Source: Fasciola hepatica (taxonomy: Eukaryota > Platyhelminthes > Trematoda > Plagiorchiida > Fasciolidae). Taken from it: 64,000 bases of DNA. Below, piece after piece: positions 34,865 through 46,864 of the stretch; the stretch's first letter is position 1; the number at the start of each line of letters is the position of its first letter. The notes under the pieces were generated by a model. That model was given only the letters and a program-made list of their open reading frames with translations, did no database searches and had not been told where the DNA came from. The DNA lies in NCBI GenBank assembly GCA_948099385.1, contig CANUEZ040000183.1, positions 7,564,001 to 7,628,000 on the forward strand, given 5' to 3'. The position numbers and the translations under genes were made by a program.

Positions 34865-34950
34865 CATAATACATATACGGCCACGAAGCCTACTGGGCCG
34901 TGTCCTGTGTGATGCTTGCCGAATCACCACAGTAGGTCGGATAGTTTTGG
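34865..34950 (+). repeat. Dispersed repeat R1, copy e (3' half)
   Basis: ACGGCCACGAAGCCTACTGG, then CCGTGTCCTGTGTGATGCTT and GAATCACCACAGTAGG match the 3' half of R1 at 44.35-44.42 and 59.39-59.44 kb. Confidence 0.65.
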
Positions 34951-35924
34951 CTTCTTTACCTACGCCGTGGACGCTGCTCGACCACCAGTATCCACGAAAC
35001 GATCGCCGGTGATTACTCAACTATCCTTGAGAACAGATGCCGACATTTCGTTTACTCTTGTCTGCCGCGTACGTAAAACAAGTTAGTTTGTGTACAACGG
35101 ACGGAGAAAAAATATTACTGCTGAATAGGCTGAAATGGAGGCTCTTGCAATGCATTCACTGGCTGGGGGGAAGGTAGAGGGAGAGGTCCGTTCGATAAGT
35201 CTCTAAGCAAAGCCAGACTTTCTGGCCAATGTTTTGATACACAAAACAGCTGACTGACTCTTTCATTTCCCTAAAAGCCGACAGATTTGGTTTCGGAGTG
35301 TACAACATTACTCTGAAGGAACGGGTCACATCACCTTGGTGACCTGTTGCAACTGGGTTCCGCAGTCGAAGAAGCCGGAGATTTGACGTCGTTTTCTGTG
35401 ACCCCAATGGGTTGCGTCATGTATTTCGACAACTATTTGCGAATGTGGCCCGTCTCTCATTCAGTCAAGAAGCGACCCTTTTTGCTGGGGTATACGGCAC
35501 CGCAGTTGTAGGTGAACCGATGGATAAGTTATGATTGAGTGGTATTTGAAACTTAAACCATTGGTGGTCTGTAACAGAAGCAATAGCACCTTTGTGTGAG
35601 TGCCTTAAGACTGACTTAGGATTTATATTTATCAGATTGAATAAGTGGCCATCTTTATAAGGTAAAGCATTTAAACTTGCATCTTCTCTACCGTATTTAG
35701 TTCTTCATGATTTTGTGGGCTTTCAGGCTTATTTGATGTCAAGAGAACTATCGGTTTCCCAAGTTCTTTTTATGAAATCTTCGCCATGTTGCACTTGGTA
35801 ATCAGTGTAGATTTTCTGCGGTCTGTTGAAGAGATTTATGACTAATACACATTCGAGGGCCACCAGAGCAACACTGGGGAATTGAGAGTAAAGTTCACGC
35901 CAAGTTTTTCACGGGAATACCAAG
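34951..35924. other. No recognised feature
   Basis: Short unassigned frames only, including 83 codons at 35156-35407 (minus). Confidence 0.5.
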
Positions 35925-36180
35925 TTACAACCTTTTATCTAGATATCTGAAAGAATATTCAAAAAGAGGAGCTGTTGTCACCATCTCATTCGCATGAAAC
36001 AAAGATTTCGGATTACTAGAGTAAAGCGCAATAAAACAAAGAATGAAACGTTCCTCAATGGATAGAAATAAATTAAAAGTAACACAAACATTCATTGCGA
36101 TCAATTCCAGAAATGCGCCTGACAAGGTAGGAAACAAAGGATTTCCCAAGGACAAACCACCAGTAAGTTCAAAGGATTTC
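35925..36180 (-). pseudogene. Penelope-like reverse transcriptase fragment (C)
   Basis: Minus-strand translation reads GLSLGNPLFPTLSGAFLEL, matching the PLE RT motif GxxMGxPLSPxLS(A/G), followed about 25 residues later by FILCFIALYSSNPKSLFHAN, where YVDDxF... would be expected. The catalytic aspartates are not visible. It could belong with PLE-B (33.0-33.7 kb, same strand), the 2.2 kb between them being disrupted, but this is inference. Confidence 0.48.
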
Positions 36181-36519
36181 CCCCGGGAAAAAGAAATTGC
36201 TATGTATATCCAAGAAGGAACGGGTAGGGTGATAGAATCACCGAAGATTCCTGAAAAAACGAAATGCGAAGGAACACATTCACCAGGAAAAAAACCCAGA
36301 AGGGACTACATAATCGACGCAAGTAATAAGGGAATGAACTGTAAGAAAAAGAACAAATATCAAGTTTCCACAAGATTATTCAACAGAAACATGCAACTCA
36401 AAAACACAATCATCATCAACAACAGCGTCCGTAGCATCAGCAGCACAAAAATCAACAAAATCAGCGTTACCAACAGCATCAGAGGAAAGTTGGTATCATC
36501 AACCTGGAAACACAAGTAA
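36043..36519 (+). CDS. Unrecognised 158-codon open frame
   Basis: A plus-strand frame from a Met at 36043 to a stop at 36519, rich in lysine, asparagine and serine. Its first 45 codons lie antisense to the PLE RT fragment, so that part is probably a shadow. The last third covers an AAC/ATC/CAG triplet-rich stretch. I recognise no domain. It is most likely fortuitous. Confidence 0.15.
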   Translation: MKRSSMDRNKLKVTQTFIAINSRNAPDKVGNKGFPKDKPPVSSKDFPREKEIAMYIQEGTGRVIESPKIPEKTKCEGTHSPGKKPRRDYIIDASNKGMNCKKKNKYQVSTRLFNRNMQLKNTIIINNSVRSISSTKINKISVTNSIRGKLVSSTWKHK

Positions 36520-37788
36520 AAACATTCATCATGTTTTCGCTCCTTATTTATTGCTTTTCGTGCACTTTGTGACACTCGAAGTTGACTTAGGTACTTCGAT
36601 TGGACTCAATAACTATTCGGTGTTATCTGATTCAACTCTCTTGTGTTCATTTCGTCAAGGTGTTTTTTTCTTTCAGAAGACAGACACCGCCTTGTACTAC
36701 TTGGCTATCGATGCACGTGTTTGCGAAAGTTGAGCACCGATCAATTCTATTCAGCGGTCCGTGTGTTAATTAGATGGTGAAGTTGTCATGTGCAATAAGA
36801 AACAACCAAAATGAGGACACCTAATATGCATGCAAATCGATGTCGGGGTCAGAAAGTTGTGTGAAGTGGAACCCTCAACTTGCTGTAGTCAAGGTCTTAT
36901 GAGTCAATTTTACAGAGGTCGATCACACATCCAATCACGATTACTGGATGTGCACACAGCTGAGATGGCAATAACGGGGAGATGGGGGCTACGTGGCAGC
37001 AAGGAGGCTAAGAGTTAAAGAGAACCAAAATAATACGGGATTTCTGGAATCAGGATCTCCACTTACGTCATAGTTTTAGAGCCACTTCAGACCTCCATTG
37101 AAAAACTGTGGCCTAAACTGTCTGACGGATAAAGTGTGCCCCATAATTACTAAAACCTCTCCGATGCAAGTCCACTAATCACTCCGATATTGTCAAGTCG
37201 GATCAATCAATAAATCATCAGTAAACTCCCATATCAAATAGGGCTCAACTTTTTTCACCTGACCGGAAATCAGAAAAGAAGTCCGGCATAGGTTAGCCGA
37301 TCAGGCTAATCGGCTCGATAAGGCTTTCAAATCCGACTGGACACCCAATTTCGAGATCCCTCCATTTTTGCTTAAGATATCACATTACTCTTTTAGGCAA
37401 CACAGACACTTAACCGCTGTGTTCTGCCTTTTTGATCTGTGTTAGCTGGACAGGTGCGGAAGAAAAGGTAAGCTGAGGTCGGGTACGTAATTAGACCATT
37501 GAAAGTAAAGTAGGATTTGAAGGACACAACAGCGCGCTTGATTTGACTCTTGCTTCCGACCAGATGTTCATGACGAAGATCTGAGTTCTAGCGACTGATG
37601 CGAGCTGGTTGCACCTTTGTGACTATTCAGCGGGAATCACACAAGACAAGGCCCGGCACAGCCTCGTGACCACATAAGCTGAGAAGCTCCAGCCAATCGG
37701 TACCACCATGGGCAGGTACCACGAAAACCGCTGTGACTGGTTAGCTTTTGATCAGCTAATGATTTCCTTCTTTTTACCATTAATACAG
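36520..37788. other. No recognised feature
   Basis: Short unassigned frames only. Confidence 0.5.
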
Positions 37789-37878
37789 ATCAGTTCTACA
37801 ATGGACTTAGAGTGCGATTCCGCAATCTTGGTCTTCTTGTTATTTCGGTTTGCCTGGCTCTGGGTTGGAGTGATCTCA
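37789..37878 (+). CDS. Candidate 90-nt host exon
   Basis: A pyrimidine-rich tract and acceptor (TTCTTTTTACCATTAATACAG) precede 90 nt that end at a consensus donor, CTCA|GTAAGT. The length is a multiple of three. Two frames are open: one gives LRVRFRNLGLLVISVCLALG, a likely membrane-spanning stretch; the other ISSTMDLECDSAILVFLLF. No product is identified, and neighbouring exons were not found. Confidence 0.3.
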
Positions 37879-38420
37879 GTAAGTCCTATCAGTTCGAATA
37901 TTACGAATAGGACCCCTGGTCGACATAAAAACTATGGAACTCCAGACCTAACAAGACTTCAAGCGCAACGAACAAGACTATTGTTATCAAATGTCTGTGA
38001 GGTCTGAAGGTCACACAGGCCTAGAACTGAGCATCCATATGATCGTTTGATGAGGTAATTGGGTACTATTGACGAGCACCGGAGATGGATAAGTTCACAT
38101 GTCGAACAGTGCAGATTCTTCTGGTTAACTAAATAGTGGGCCCTTATTTAACCCCTTCAGCGAAGCATATGACTGCTTGCTAAACTCAAAACAAATAGAA
38201 CAGTGGTAAGTTCTTGTGGTGACCAGAACTACATTCCGAAAGAACGAACAGATTTTCTTAATACACCAATGAAAAACAGCTACAGTACACAGTACAACTA
38301 TACTTTTGAACAATTGGGTTTTCAGAAACTGGGAGTGCAGAACCAATCGGAGTGTTCAAATAATTATGTAAAAGCATACAAACATGAATGCCATCCGCCA
38401 TCCGCTTGTGCTTCTCCAGC

Positions 38421-38670
38421 TGAATGAGGAGGCCACATCAGAAAGCTTCGAACCAATCGTATGGACTCAAATTCCTTCGGGAAAACGGCTTTCCACATTT
38501 GGACCAATTCATCATTTGTCAAATATCCCAAGCCGTATTTCACCACCACAAATGTCCCCATATTCAGCGGGTGGATACGGGATTATTCAGAGGAAATTCC
38601 TGCCAGTATGCATTCAAATTACATATTGGTTCACCGTGGTGGACATGATGTGCTGGTGTGATTTGAACGG
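38421..38670 (+). CDS. Candidate exon, open in three frames
   Basis: Preceded by CTTGTGCTTCTCCAG and followed by ACGG|GTAAGC, so splice-like signals frame 250 nt. Frame 1 is open throughout (LNEEATSESFEPIVWTQIPS...). Another frame, opening after a TGA near 38426, reads FHIWTNSSFVKYPKPYFTTT and ends at TGA 38660. No family was recognised. Low stop density in several frames is unusual for this window. Confidence 0.22.
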
Positions 38671-38716
38671 GTAAGCAGTACTATTCAGCTACGAAGTTCC
38701 CGAAGACCTTTAGCGT

Positions 38717-38812
38717 GGCCTGTTAGCTCAGTCTGTAGGGCACATGCAGTACCACAGAGTAAGTGGTATGTGTGTGTGTGTGTGTCTGGGTGAGTTCCAA
38801 TCCGGTCGGGTT
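38717..38812 (+). repeat. tRNA-like SINE head or tRNA pseudogene
   Basis: GTTAGCTCAGTCTGTAGGGC is a good match to a tRNA D-arm/A-box, and GAGTTCCAATCC 80 bp downstream resembles a T-arm/B-box. Between them the anticodon region is replaced by a (TG)n run (38768-38785). It cannot fold as a normal tRNA. A tRNA-derived SINE promoter is the likeliest reading. Confidence 0.5.
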
Positions 38813-40057
38813 GGATGACTTCATCATTTGGACCAGTTCGAAACTTGTCTCATTTGCTGCATTTTACTCGAATACAACCAAAGTGAAAAGCGTTCTTAGT
38901 CTACGTTTAATATTTCGTTATTGTGTCAGAGAATTTGTCGTGACCAAGAGATAGAAACTGAAGGTTGGTCACCAGGGTAGAAAGTGTCTTACAAAGGCTA
39001 CCTATCTTTCCATCGTATCAGAATGGCATAAAGATAACATAGCGATAAGAAATTGAGGAAACGAAGGATGGAGTGGCTTGAATTTCGACACCTGGATAGT
39101 TGGGCGGCGTTTTTGATTGCATTAGAGTGAAAATGGGCTATGCATCTCAGAACGCGGGACTAGTGCGATCACTGCAGTTAGGTAACAAGTCGTCATTTTC
39201 TGCTGAAGTGACTCTTTGATTCGTGAATTCAAAAACCTAGGATTGTAATCAAAGTTCATAGATCGGTACAATATGCACCTGTAAACAGACGCATTTTTCG
39301 TGTACTACGTCTGCTTGTGGGTGTAATGAACGAGGCACGTGAGAGAGTTGAAATTCACAAAGCTTGGGACGGCTTATCACAGGTAAAAGCTGACCAGTAG
39401 TAAGAACTGAGTCCTCCGGCAATTTTTACTAGTCAGGATGAGAGACTTAATACAGAAGTGGAGGGAATATTAACCGTCGTCAGCCTTGTTTGGGTTTGAA
39501 CCCCGCAGATTGAACCTGAATCACTCTCGGGTACCACGGACTATTTTGCATCTACATTATCTAGCTACGAGAGTGAATCTACTTTCACACGTTACTGCTT
39601 ACCCAATGAAACCATGGTGGTGTTGTAGTGCAGTGTGTCTTAAACTGCTACTTGGAAATAGCACATGTGATCGACAACAGTTGCAGACTATGGAGCGATA
39701 AGGAACCTGATGAAGTCCAATGGACAGGACGTAGTGAGCGAAGACTAGAAGCACAGGCATTTAAGTCGCGTGATGGCACTCTCCGAGAGAATAAGTAAAA
39801 GATTACTGTTTACTGTACATCAGTAGCACAAATGAGAGTTTTGTTCTGTCCAAAATATATGAATGTAGTGTCAAAGCAAGCAAGTCGTTGGGAAAGATTT
39901 GTGAATTCTTCACCAAAGAGCTGGTCATTTCCCTGCTCCCGACTGAAATCCACGGGGTTAAAGCGCAGACAGGGCTAATTTACAGTTCATTAGCGAAATG
40001 TCAAGGCTTGCCGCCGTGTCCAGTTACCTCAGCTGGCACTCAGGTGTGGGCGGCCTC

Positions 40058-40131
<74 letters not shown>

Positions 40132-40492
40132 GTAGCATCTCATAAGATTCGCTTCGTTTTGAGTGCCAGGAGGAGTTCAATCACTAACTGGGGCGTAGCA
40201 ACATAATGGTTGCCGGGTTGCTAAGACTTTTGTATTGTATTTATACCTGAGTTGAATCATCATACTGCTTTTTCTCTCTTGTAGTGTGGAGGAAACTGTG
40301 TGTGCAACTCATTCGGTCAGATATTTAGTTTCTTTGATCAATAGTCCACGTACACACACATACGCACTCACACATCAACCCCAATTACTGTTTCCTTGTA
40401 TGCGGGTCCTGCTGGATTTGGTGATCTTTACTGTGAGGTTACCATCAAATGTCAGCTGTGTTCACTGTCTACCTTCTATTTCGCTTGTGTTT

Positions 40493-40524
<32 letters not shown>

Positions 40525-43319
40525 TTGCCTTTATTTGCGATTTCTTTTATAAGAACAGGGTCACCAACACTTGCAAGTTGCGTCACATGAGCAATTAGGT
40601 CAAGATGATACGAGCTGTTGCAGATGCTATTATTGCTTCTGTAGTTTCACGATTTCTTATAGCTCAGACTGAACATATTCAAAATCATCTATCGATCGAT
40701 CGATCGCATGCATGAACGATAATGAAGACAAACTCGATAGCGAAATAATTGCCCTAACTGTCAAACAATTGTGGAAGATTTGTGGAGATTACTACCCCAT
40801 TCGTCTCTTCCAAGTGGAAATTCGAATGAAAAAAATATTTTCTTCGTTATAAGCTTTTTTGTTTGTAATTTATCAGCGTAATACTAAACTAAGATGGAAA
40901 ATTTGAAGTTCCTAAAGATTGACAACTATTCACTTAAAAATCTGTATGAAGCTGGAATTACGTGATTTTGGTTCGCCTGAATAATTTGACTGATGCTAAA
41001 GAGATGAAACTGAATGAGCGGTCGATTATGAATAATTTGTGAAGTCATGAAAATAGAATTCAAAGGATGCGGTTTACACCACGGAGGTGTAAGCGCTTCT
41101 CCTTCCAGGAGCAATCTCCTTTGTGCAAGTATCGATTATATTTCAGCTTATCAGAAAGAAGCAGAAGCCATTCATTTGGGGAAACTGTGCCATATTTTAG
41201 TTTATCAACCAGTTCACCGTCGATGCTAGGCTCACGAGAAAAAAAGTTTTGGACTTTTTTGTAATACATGACCTTGAAATGAAGGTCACATGAGCGTGGT
41301 CCGATTGATGTCCTGTTTGTTTTCGCGATGATGAAGAAATTGTCGTTCGTGACAGGAAACTCTCACCGCGCTGGTTAACTATAGAGTGGTATAATCATGA
41401 TAACGCATTTTGTAGGTTCTTCTGTGAAAGATTTTGTTCAGTAACTTTCCGTAAACGAACAAACATTTTTTCGCATTATTCACGTAACGAATAGTGTTGT
41501 GACAGGATGCAGTAGCCAAGAAACCAACACAGCTGGCTTAAATAACGGTGTTGTATGGATTTCGACGAAAAGAAGAACTGTTAATGGGCAATAAATATAT
41601 AACCAGAGAGAATATTTCTGTGTAAATTCTTCCGCACACTTACGAAGAAAGATGATGCCAAGTGAGCTGCCTAGTCTTTTGGCCGATCACCAGCCAACAT
41701 TATGCTCCCAATAAGGATGGTCTCTTGCTCCAGTTGGGAAGTTATTCTGACCTTTTGTTTGCTTTTCATGCTCTACAGTGGAAATTGAGGGTTTACAAGA
41801 ACGTTATTTATGATATGTAATTCAAAGTGAAACAGGAACCTAATACTTTTCACCCTGGTTTGGTAGTCAAAAGTCGAGTTCCATCTATCCCGATTGACAT
41901 TCTTTTGACGGAAATAGTTGATCAACATACCGATTCTTGTTCAACCCTAGCATACAGAATAATCCAGCACCCTACACATTCGTTACATACTAATTTGTCC
42001 TTCTGTCGTTCCGCGTTCTGTCACATTTCCTCGGGAATAAATCTGTACAAAAACTCCTAATTACCTGATCTTGCTCCAGTTTTGACCAATGGGATAAAGA
42101 CAAAGGTTGAGCTACTTGCAAAACCCCATAGCTAACTTCGTTTACCTTTACTCGCATTTATTGAAACACACTGCCGTTGGAACTTATCTATGGATGCTTA
42201 ACCAACTATTTTCCCACCGGTAAAATCTTGTTTGTTTTGTGCGAGTAACGGCTGAAAAGCCGTGATGCTACCTGCGTAAGTCTGCCATAAAAATACAATT
42301 GCATCAAAATAATAATGATCCGGTGACTATCCTTTCTTATTTTCGCCTGACATTTTTGCCCACTACACAAAATCTAATTGAAGTCTTGCGTATTTTGAGT
42401 GACCTCCAGTCTTATTTATCGTTCCCTGTCAACTTCACCAGTCTTCAAACGAAAGATTTAGTCATTTTACGTAGGTCCATCTAAATTATAGCACAATCCT
42501 GCGGCTTCTCCCACCGTAGTTAAGTCGGTTTCCTTATTAAGAAATACTTTTCTCGGTGCGATTAGTTATGGTGCCATGACAACTGCTCAACGTCTGTCGT
42601 ATCCTGTGTAGTAAGATAACTCGACAACTCATCAACTGGTTACTGATGAACTAAAAAAATTCCCTTTTAACTCAAGGCAGTAGACTATCACAGACGTATG
42701 CTCTGTTTCACTCGCACTCCGATCATTTACAAGCACATCAGACACTCATTACCCTCACCAACTTTGGTGAACTGAACCGCAATATTAATTTTACGGGCGA
42801 CTTCCTACAATTTTCTTCTCCCAAGGCCCCAATTTTGACCGAAACCTCAATCTCCTTCTGTTCCTATGCCACCCACTTTCAATTCCCCAGTTATACATTC
42901 CAGCCATCCTTTTTACCCAGAACCTTGGCCTATACTTTTGTTCACCAATCAGTCACCTTCTCCCGAGTACCGCGCCTTGGCTTTGCCAGTTGCGGATTTC
43001 AGATAATGCGGTTGAAACTCCGTTTTTCTTCCTCTGATTATTGATTTTGTGTTATTTACTACTCTCCCTATACTAGCAGCTCCGCTATCTTTGATTTTCT
43101 ACCTTCAAATATTGATCTGCCTTAATTTCAACCTTTTCAATTTCTGTCTCATCTGTAATTCCTGAATACGGACCACATGAGGAAGCTGAGGATTATGCTT
43201 CAAGGTTTGCTTATAATTTTACCTAAGCCAGATTCTTTCTTTCCCGATAACCACCCTTTCCTACCTTATAATACTTCAAGAAAGGTCCGGTAAACACTGT
43301 GCTCCCATGAATGTACGCA
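38813..43319. other. Mostly unassigned, with (TA)n at 40061-40129 and (GT)n at 40501-40524
   Basis: Long stretch with only short frames and microsatellites, plus a small ATCG tetramer run at 40691-40706. The 42.7-43.3 kb part could be decayed 5' sequence of the Jockey-like element but no block was matched with confidence. Confidence 0.5.
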
Positions 43320-44130
43320 AACCACTGATCCGGATGGAATTCCATCCGCTGCTCTTAAAATGTGTACCTCGGGATTGACTCCACATTCACGTCACCTTTT
43401 CTGTATCTCACTCAATCCTGCTGCTTTTCTAACCCCTTGGAAACACGTGGCGATTATTCCAATTCCCACACTCGGCGACTTCTTCATCCCCGCCATATGT
43501 CGCTCAAAAGTCCCTCATATCTGTTATTTTGAAAGTTTTCGGAGCTAATACCTCCTACCTGCTACGCACATTCCTCAATCAAGAAGGATTATTAAGCGAC
43601 CACAAATACGGACTCTGGGCCTGTTGTTCCAAAGGTGAACTGCTAGGTCTCTTTTCACACTCCTGGTTGGCTGAACTCAAAAACCACTGGGAATCACACA
43701 GTCTCACTTGATATCTCAAATACCTTCGACCGAGTCTAGCGTTAAAGTCCGCTGACGAAACAGCCAGCCTCCACGATCCCTCTGGCTCTCGTATTGTGGA
43801 CATCACGTTTCCTCAGTAGACGGACCCTTTCCGTCCGTGCACGTACCGTTCTATCCCAGCCGTTTACTGTGAATGGTAGTGTTCCACAATGTTCCGTACT
43901 TGCTTTCACTCTCTTTCACCTATTCATGAGGGATATTCTCTCCAATATCACCAACCTAGTCCTCACTTTTGCCTGTGGTGCCTCCCTACATTGTCCCCTT
44001 TCTCAATCCACCTCCCATCATTCCACCATTCGTATCAATCCTGACTGTAGTGTTATCAGTGTGGTGATGGATTCCGACCTCGAACATCTCTTCCTGGAGC
44101 TTTGTAATAATCGTAGTGAACTGAACTGAA
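43320..44130 (+). pseudogene. Jockey-like non-LTR reverse transcriptase, part 1
   Basis: Blocks in order: DPDGIPSAALKMC (GPDGIP box), PWKHVAIIPIPTLGDF, FESF/KVF, then LLSDHKYGLWACCSKGEL (LSDHQYGFRxxRST region), DISNTFDRV (DISKAFDRV, first catalytic Asp), a frameshifted stretch, VNGSVPQCSVLAFTLFHLFM (SGVPQGSVLSPTLF), and VLTFACGASLH where YADDSTLH is expected. The ADD triad is lost. The sequence pattern is that of Jockey-clade elements best known from arthropods (family knowledge). The frame is broken repeatedly. Confidence 0.82.
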
Positions 44131-44204
44131 CTGACAGGACGTACTGAAATTGTCCCCACTAAGAACTACGCGAACGAAAGTAGAAAGATTACCAAGGCTG
44201 CAAA

Positions 44205-44460
44205 ATAGCACAATATTTGTATTGCAGAACGGGTTTGTATAAATATGTTAAATCAGAGAAGATGATCGGTGCACTCGAAGATGACCAATCACAGGAAGTT
44301 TTTGTCGGACTTGTTCGCTGCCATCCTGATTAGTTGAGGCTCATCTGCGTGCGTGGCTACGAAGCTGTACCTGGCCGTATCACGTGTGACAACTGCTGAA
44401 TCACCACAGGCTATCACAATCATTTCGACTGCAATACTTCCAAAACTTCCTTTCTTCCAA
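44205..44460 (+). repeat. Dispersed repeat R1, copy b, inside the Jockey-like element
   Basis: The fullest R1 copy: TTGTATAAATATGTTAAATC, GACCAATCACAG, a CTGATTAGTTGA segment (inverted CCAAT), TGGCTACGAAGCTGTACCTG, CGTATCACGTGTGACAACTG and TGAATCACCACAGG. It interrupts the Jockey-like element between RT and its C-terminal region. Confidence 0.75.
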
Positions 44461-44564
44461 TATCTCTAAACATCATTCCCCAGACTCGAATGTTGCAGTG
44501 GTGCGTGGGGTGGGGCTTCATCTTTTGTCCTTAAGTTCCGAGATCAGATCAACGTTAGACCTTC

Positions 44565-44885
44565 TAGGTGACCGCTGATCCTTCTCTTACCTCTTATTTT
44601 GCAGTCGCTGTCCCACCGTCGGGTGGTTACAACGTTATCTTTTTTCCACCGCAATTATTTTCGCTTCTGTTCTTCGCAGCCTGTCTTGACGGTTCCTCTT
44701 CTAATCTTTATGCACCATTCCTATCTTCAAGGGGTCAGTCACCCTTACCAGGTTTCTGTCTCCAGATATCTTCCAATCTTCCTTATTCTCCCGGACTACC
44801 AAGCTGTGGAACACTCTACCTCCCTTGTTTTCCCATCCTTCTACAATCTATTTTCTTCAAAGACAGTATCAACAAGCAGGTTCTG
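44565..44885 (+). pseudogene. Jockey-like C-terminal region, part 2
   Basis: Frames carry DPSLTS, LQSLSHRRVVTTLSFFHRNY, SHPYQVSVSRY and, in another frame, RTTKLWNTLPPLFSHPST and YFLQRQYQQ. This is the conserved C-terminal block of Jockey-clade ORF2 (DPSLT, LxxRRxVASLxLFYRYY, TAKLWNSLPxxVFP). About 130 residues between the RT box and DPSLT are missing and R1b lies there. Confidence 0.78.
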
Positions 44886-46387
44886 AAGTGAATGATTCCC
44901 AAAACTCCCTATTACTGTACCTGCATTGCAATTCGTTAGCATCACAAGCAATTAACTCTCTATACCACTGGAATTTTGCCGATTATTTTATCAGTTCGGC
45001 TCAAGTGGTTTTAACCATTAGTAGTCCATGGGTACGTGTGTTTCAAATCCTATGGCGGATAGAAAAATGTGTTCGTAGACAGGTAGCATTGTCGATCGGA
45101 CTAGATGGATACTCGTGAAGAACGCAGTCGTTGCTGAATTGAGATTGATCAGAACAACGCAAAAATAAATAATGGGCTTTCTGACGCGTTCATCGACGAA
45201 CTTAATTTGATTCAAAAGACCTTCCGTAGGTCTTAGAGTAGATGACAGACAATGGAACAATCCACATCAGTCAAGGATCCTATATTGGGATGCAATACTG
45301 TCGTGTTTGACAAAAAGTGAAACTGGAAATCGGAATCGAGGCACCGACCGGCGTTTTATTCACAAGTCAGAGAGGGATCAAATGAACGCCAGCAAAGGGA
45401 GATAATGGTTAACTGCAGTGTCACCAACATTTTCACAACTTGAAGTCAGTGTTCGAATAATCAAATTTGTCATGACCATGTATTTACAGATTGGAGCAGG
45501 TGACATTATTCAATTTATTGAACAAAAGCAACTGGCGTATCCACTCTGCTGTGTGCTTAACCACTGGCGGTTTTAGTGTGGAGTCCACTTTTCAGAAATG
45601 TACCCAATTAGGTCTGGTTGGTTTCGCAACTGGTTTGGATCTTTTCCAACCTCAGTCGCTTTCGGGTGTCGACGTGATTTCCAGTTGTTTATTAGGGGTG
45701 AGGTTAGGGCTTCGGTATGATTAAAAAACGTGTGCTACCGAGGGAGGATCACTGAACTAGCCGAAACAACGCAGTAAAATTATTTAAGTTCACAAACGAT
45801 GTATGCGGATACTGATCCCGTCTAACGAATAAAATAAGAAGAACGATAGAAATTGATAGGAATTGATAGGTTTTGGTGGTTTTATTGGTTGTCCTGTTGA
45901 GCTGACTGGAGATGGGAGGTTAAACGAGCTGATGACAGGAGCTGACGAACCACAGTTTGCCTTGTTTCCGGAGCCACGTGTCTTAAAATGGCGATGTTCC
46001 TATGTAGGACGGCACCAGGTGAACTTAAACAAGCAGCCTCCGAACAACCAGCCGACTGAAGGAACTGAGGCTAACCTAAGTTCCTAACCTATCAAAGAGA
46101 CCGGTCAACGTTTGCTTGACCAGTTACGTACCTCAATGGATGACTGATGAGAATCACCCAAATGTCCTCCAGGACTTCTGAAATGACCCTGTGTCCGGTA
46201 TGAGGGAAAAGTACTTTGAAGTACGATTGCATCTAACTATAAGCCACTTTATGTGACTATGATGAATGACTGGAGAAGAAAGATTGCGTATAGCTAGTGG
46301 AAGACCTGGTACCGGAATTGGATACTCCTGAGAAGCAGCAATCATTCTCATTGTAGACCTTTGTTGTGTTTAGCTTCTACAGTTGTG
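44886..46387. other. No recognised feature
   Basis: Short unassigned frames. A segment after TTTACAG at 45490 (IGAGDIIQFIEQKQLAYPL) is protein-like for about 28 codons, but no support was found. Confidence 0.4.
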
Positions 46388-46625
46388 CTCACACGCACTC
46401 ATGATCTACACCCCGTGCAATCATGGACACGCCTGCAACCTTGCACACACGTACACAGTTGACGTTTGTTGTGTTTCGTCCAGTCAGATCGTATCACGTG
46501 TAGCACGACCTTACGCAGCTTAATCCAATTGTGCAATTGCCTTGCGATTTCGATTGCATGCAGCCGTGATTCAAGCGCTTGCATGTGTGTTGGCATTTTC
46601 AAGTGCTTGCCTGTACTTGCGTTTG
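46388..46625 (+). repeat. Dispersed repeat R2, copy b
   Basis: Homologous to 48372-48640 (same strand) and 3965-4205 (opposite). Shared: GATCTACACCCCGTG, TGCACACACGTACACAG, TATCACGTGTAGCACGACCT and TTAATCC. Confidence 0.7.
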
Positions 46626-46864
46626 CCGTAAGATGGCACTGAATACACGTTCACCAATACAAGCGTACCTTCCTTCTGATTGGTGAATGGTGGGATACAA
46701 CAACGTAAGTACGGATGTCTATTTAAAAAACAAGACGAACCTGAGCTCGAAGCTCGCCATTGCATTTTAATGAGTTTGGTGTCAGCGAAGAGCCGCTACA
46801 TTGACTCTGACTCAAAAGTATGCACGCCGAAATAGGATGAGGGACAAGGCTGTGGAACCGCACA

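Noticed and set aside
45920..45960. CTGATGA ... CGAAC on the plus strand, considered as a hammerhead core
   Set aside because: The GAAA element is not matched and stem II does not pair.
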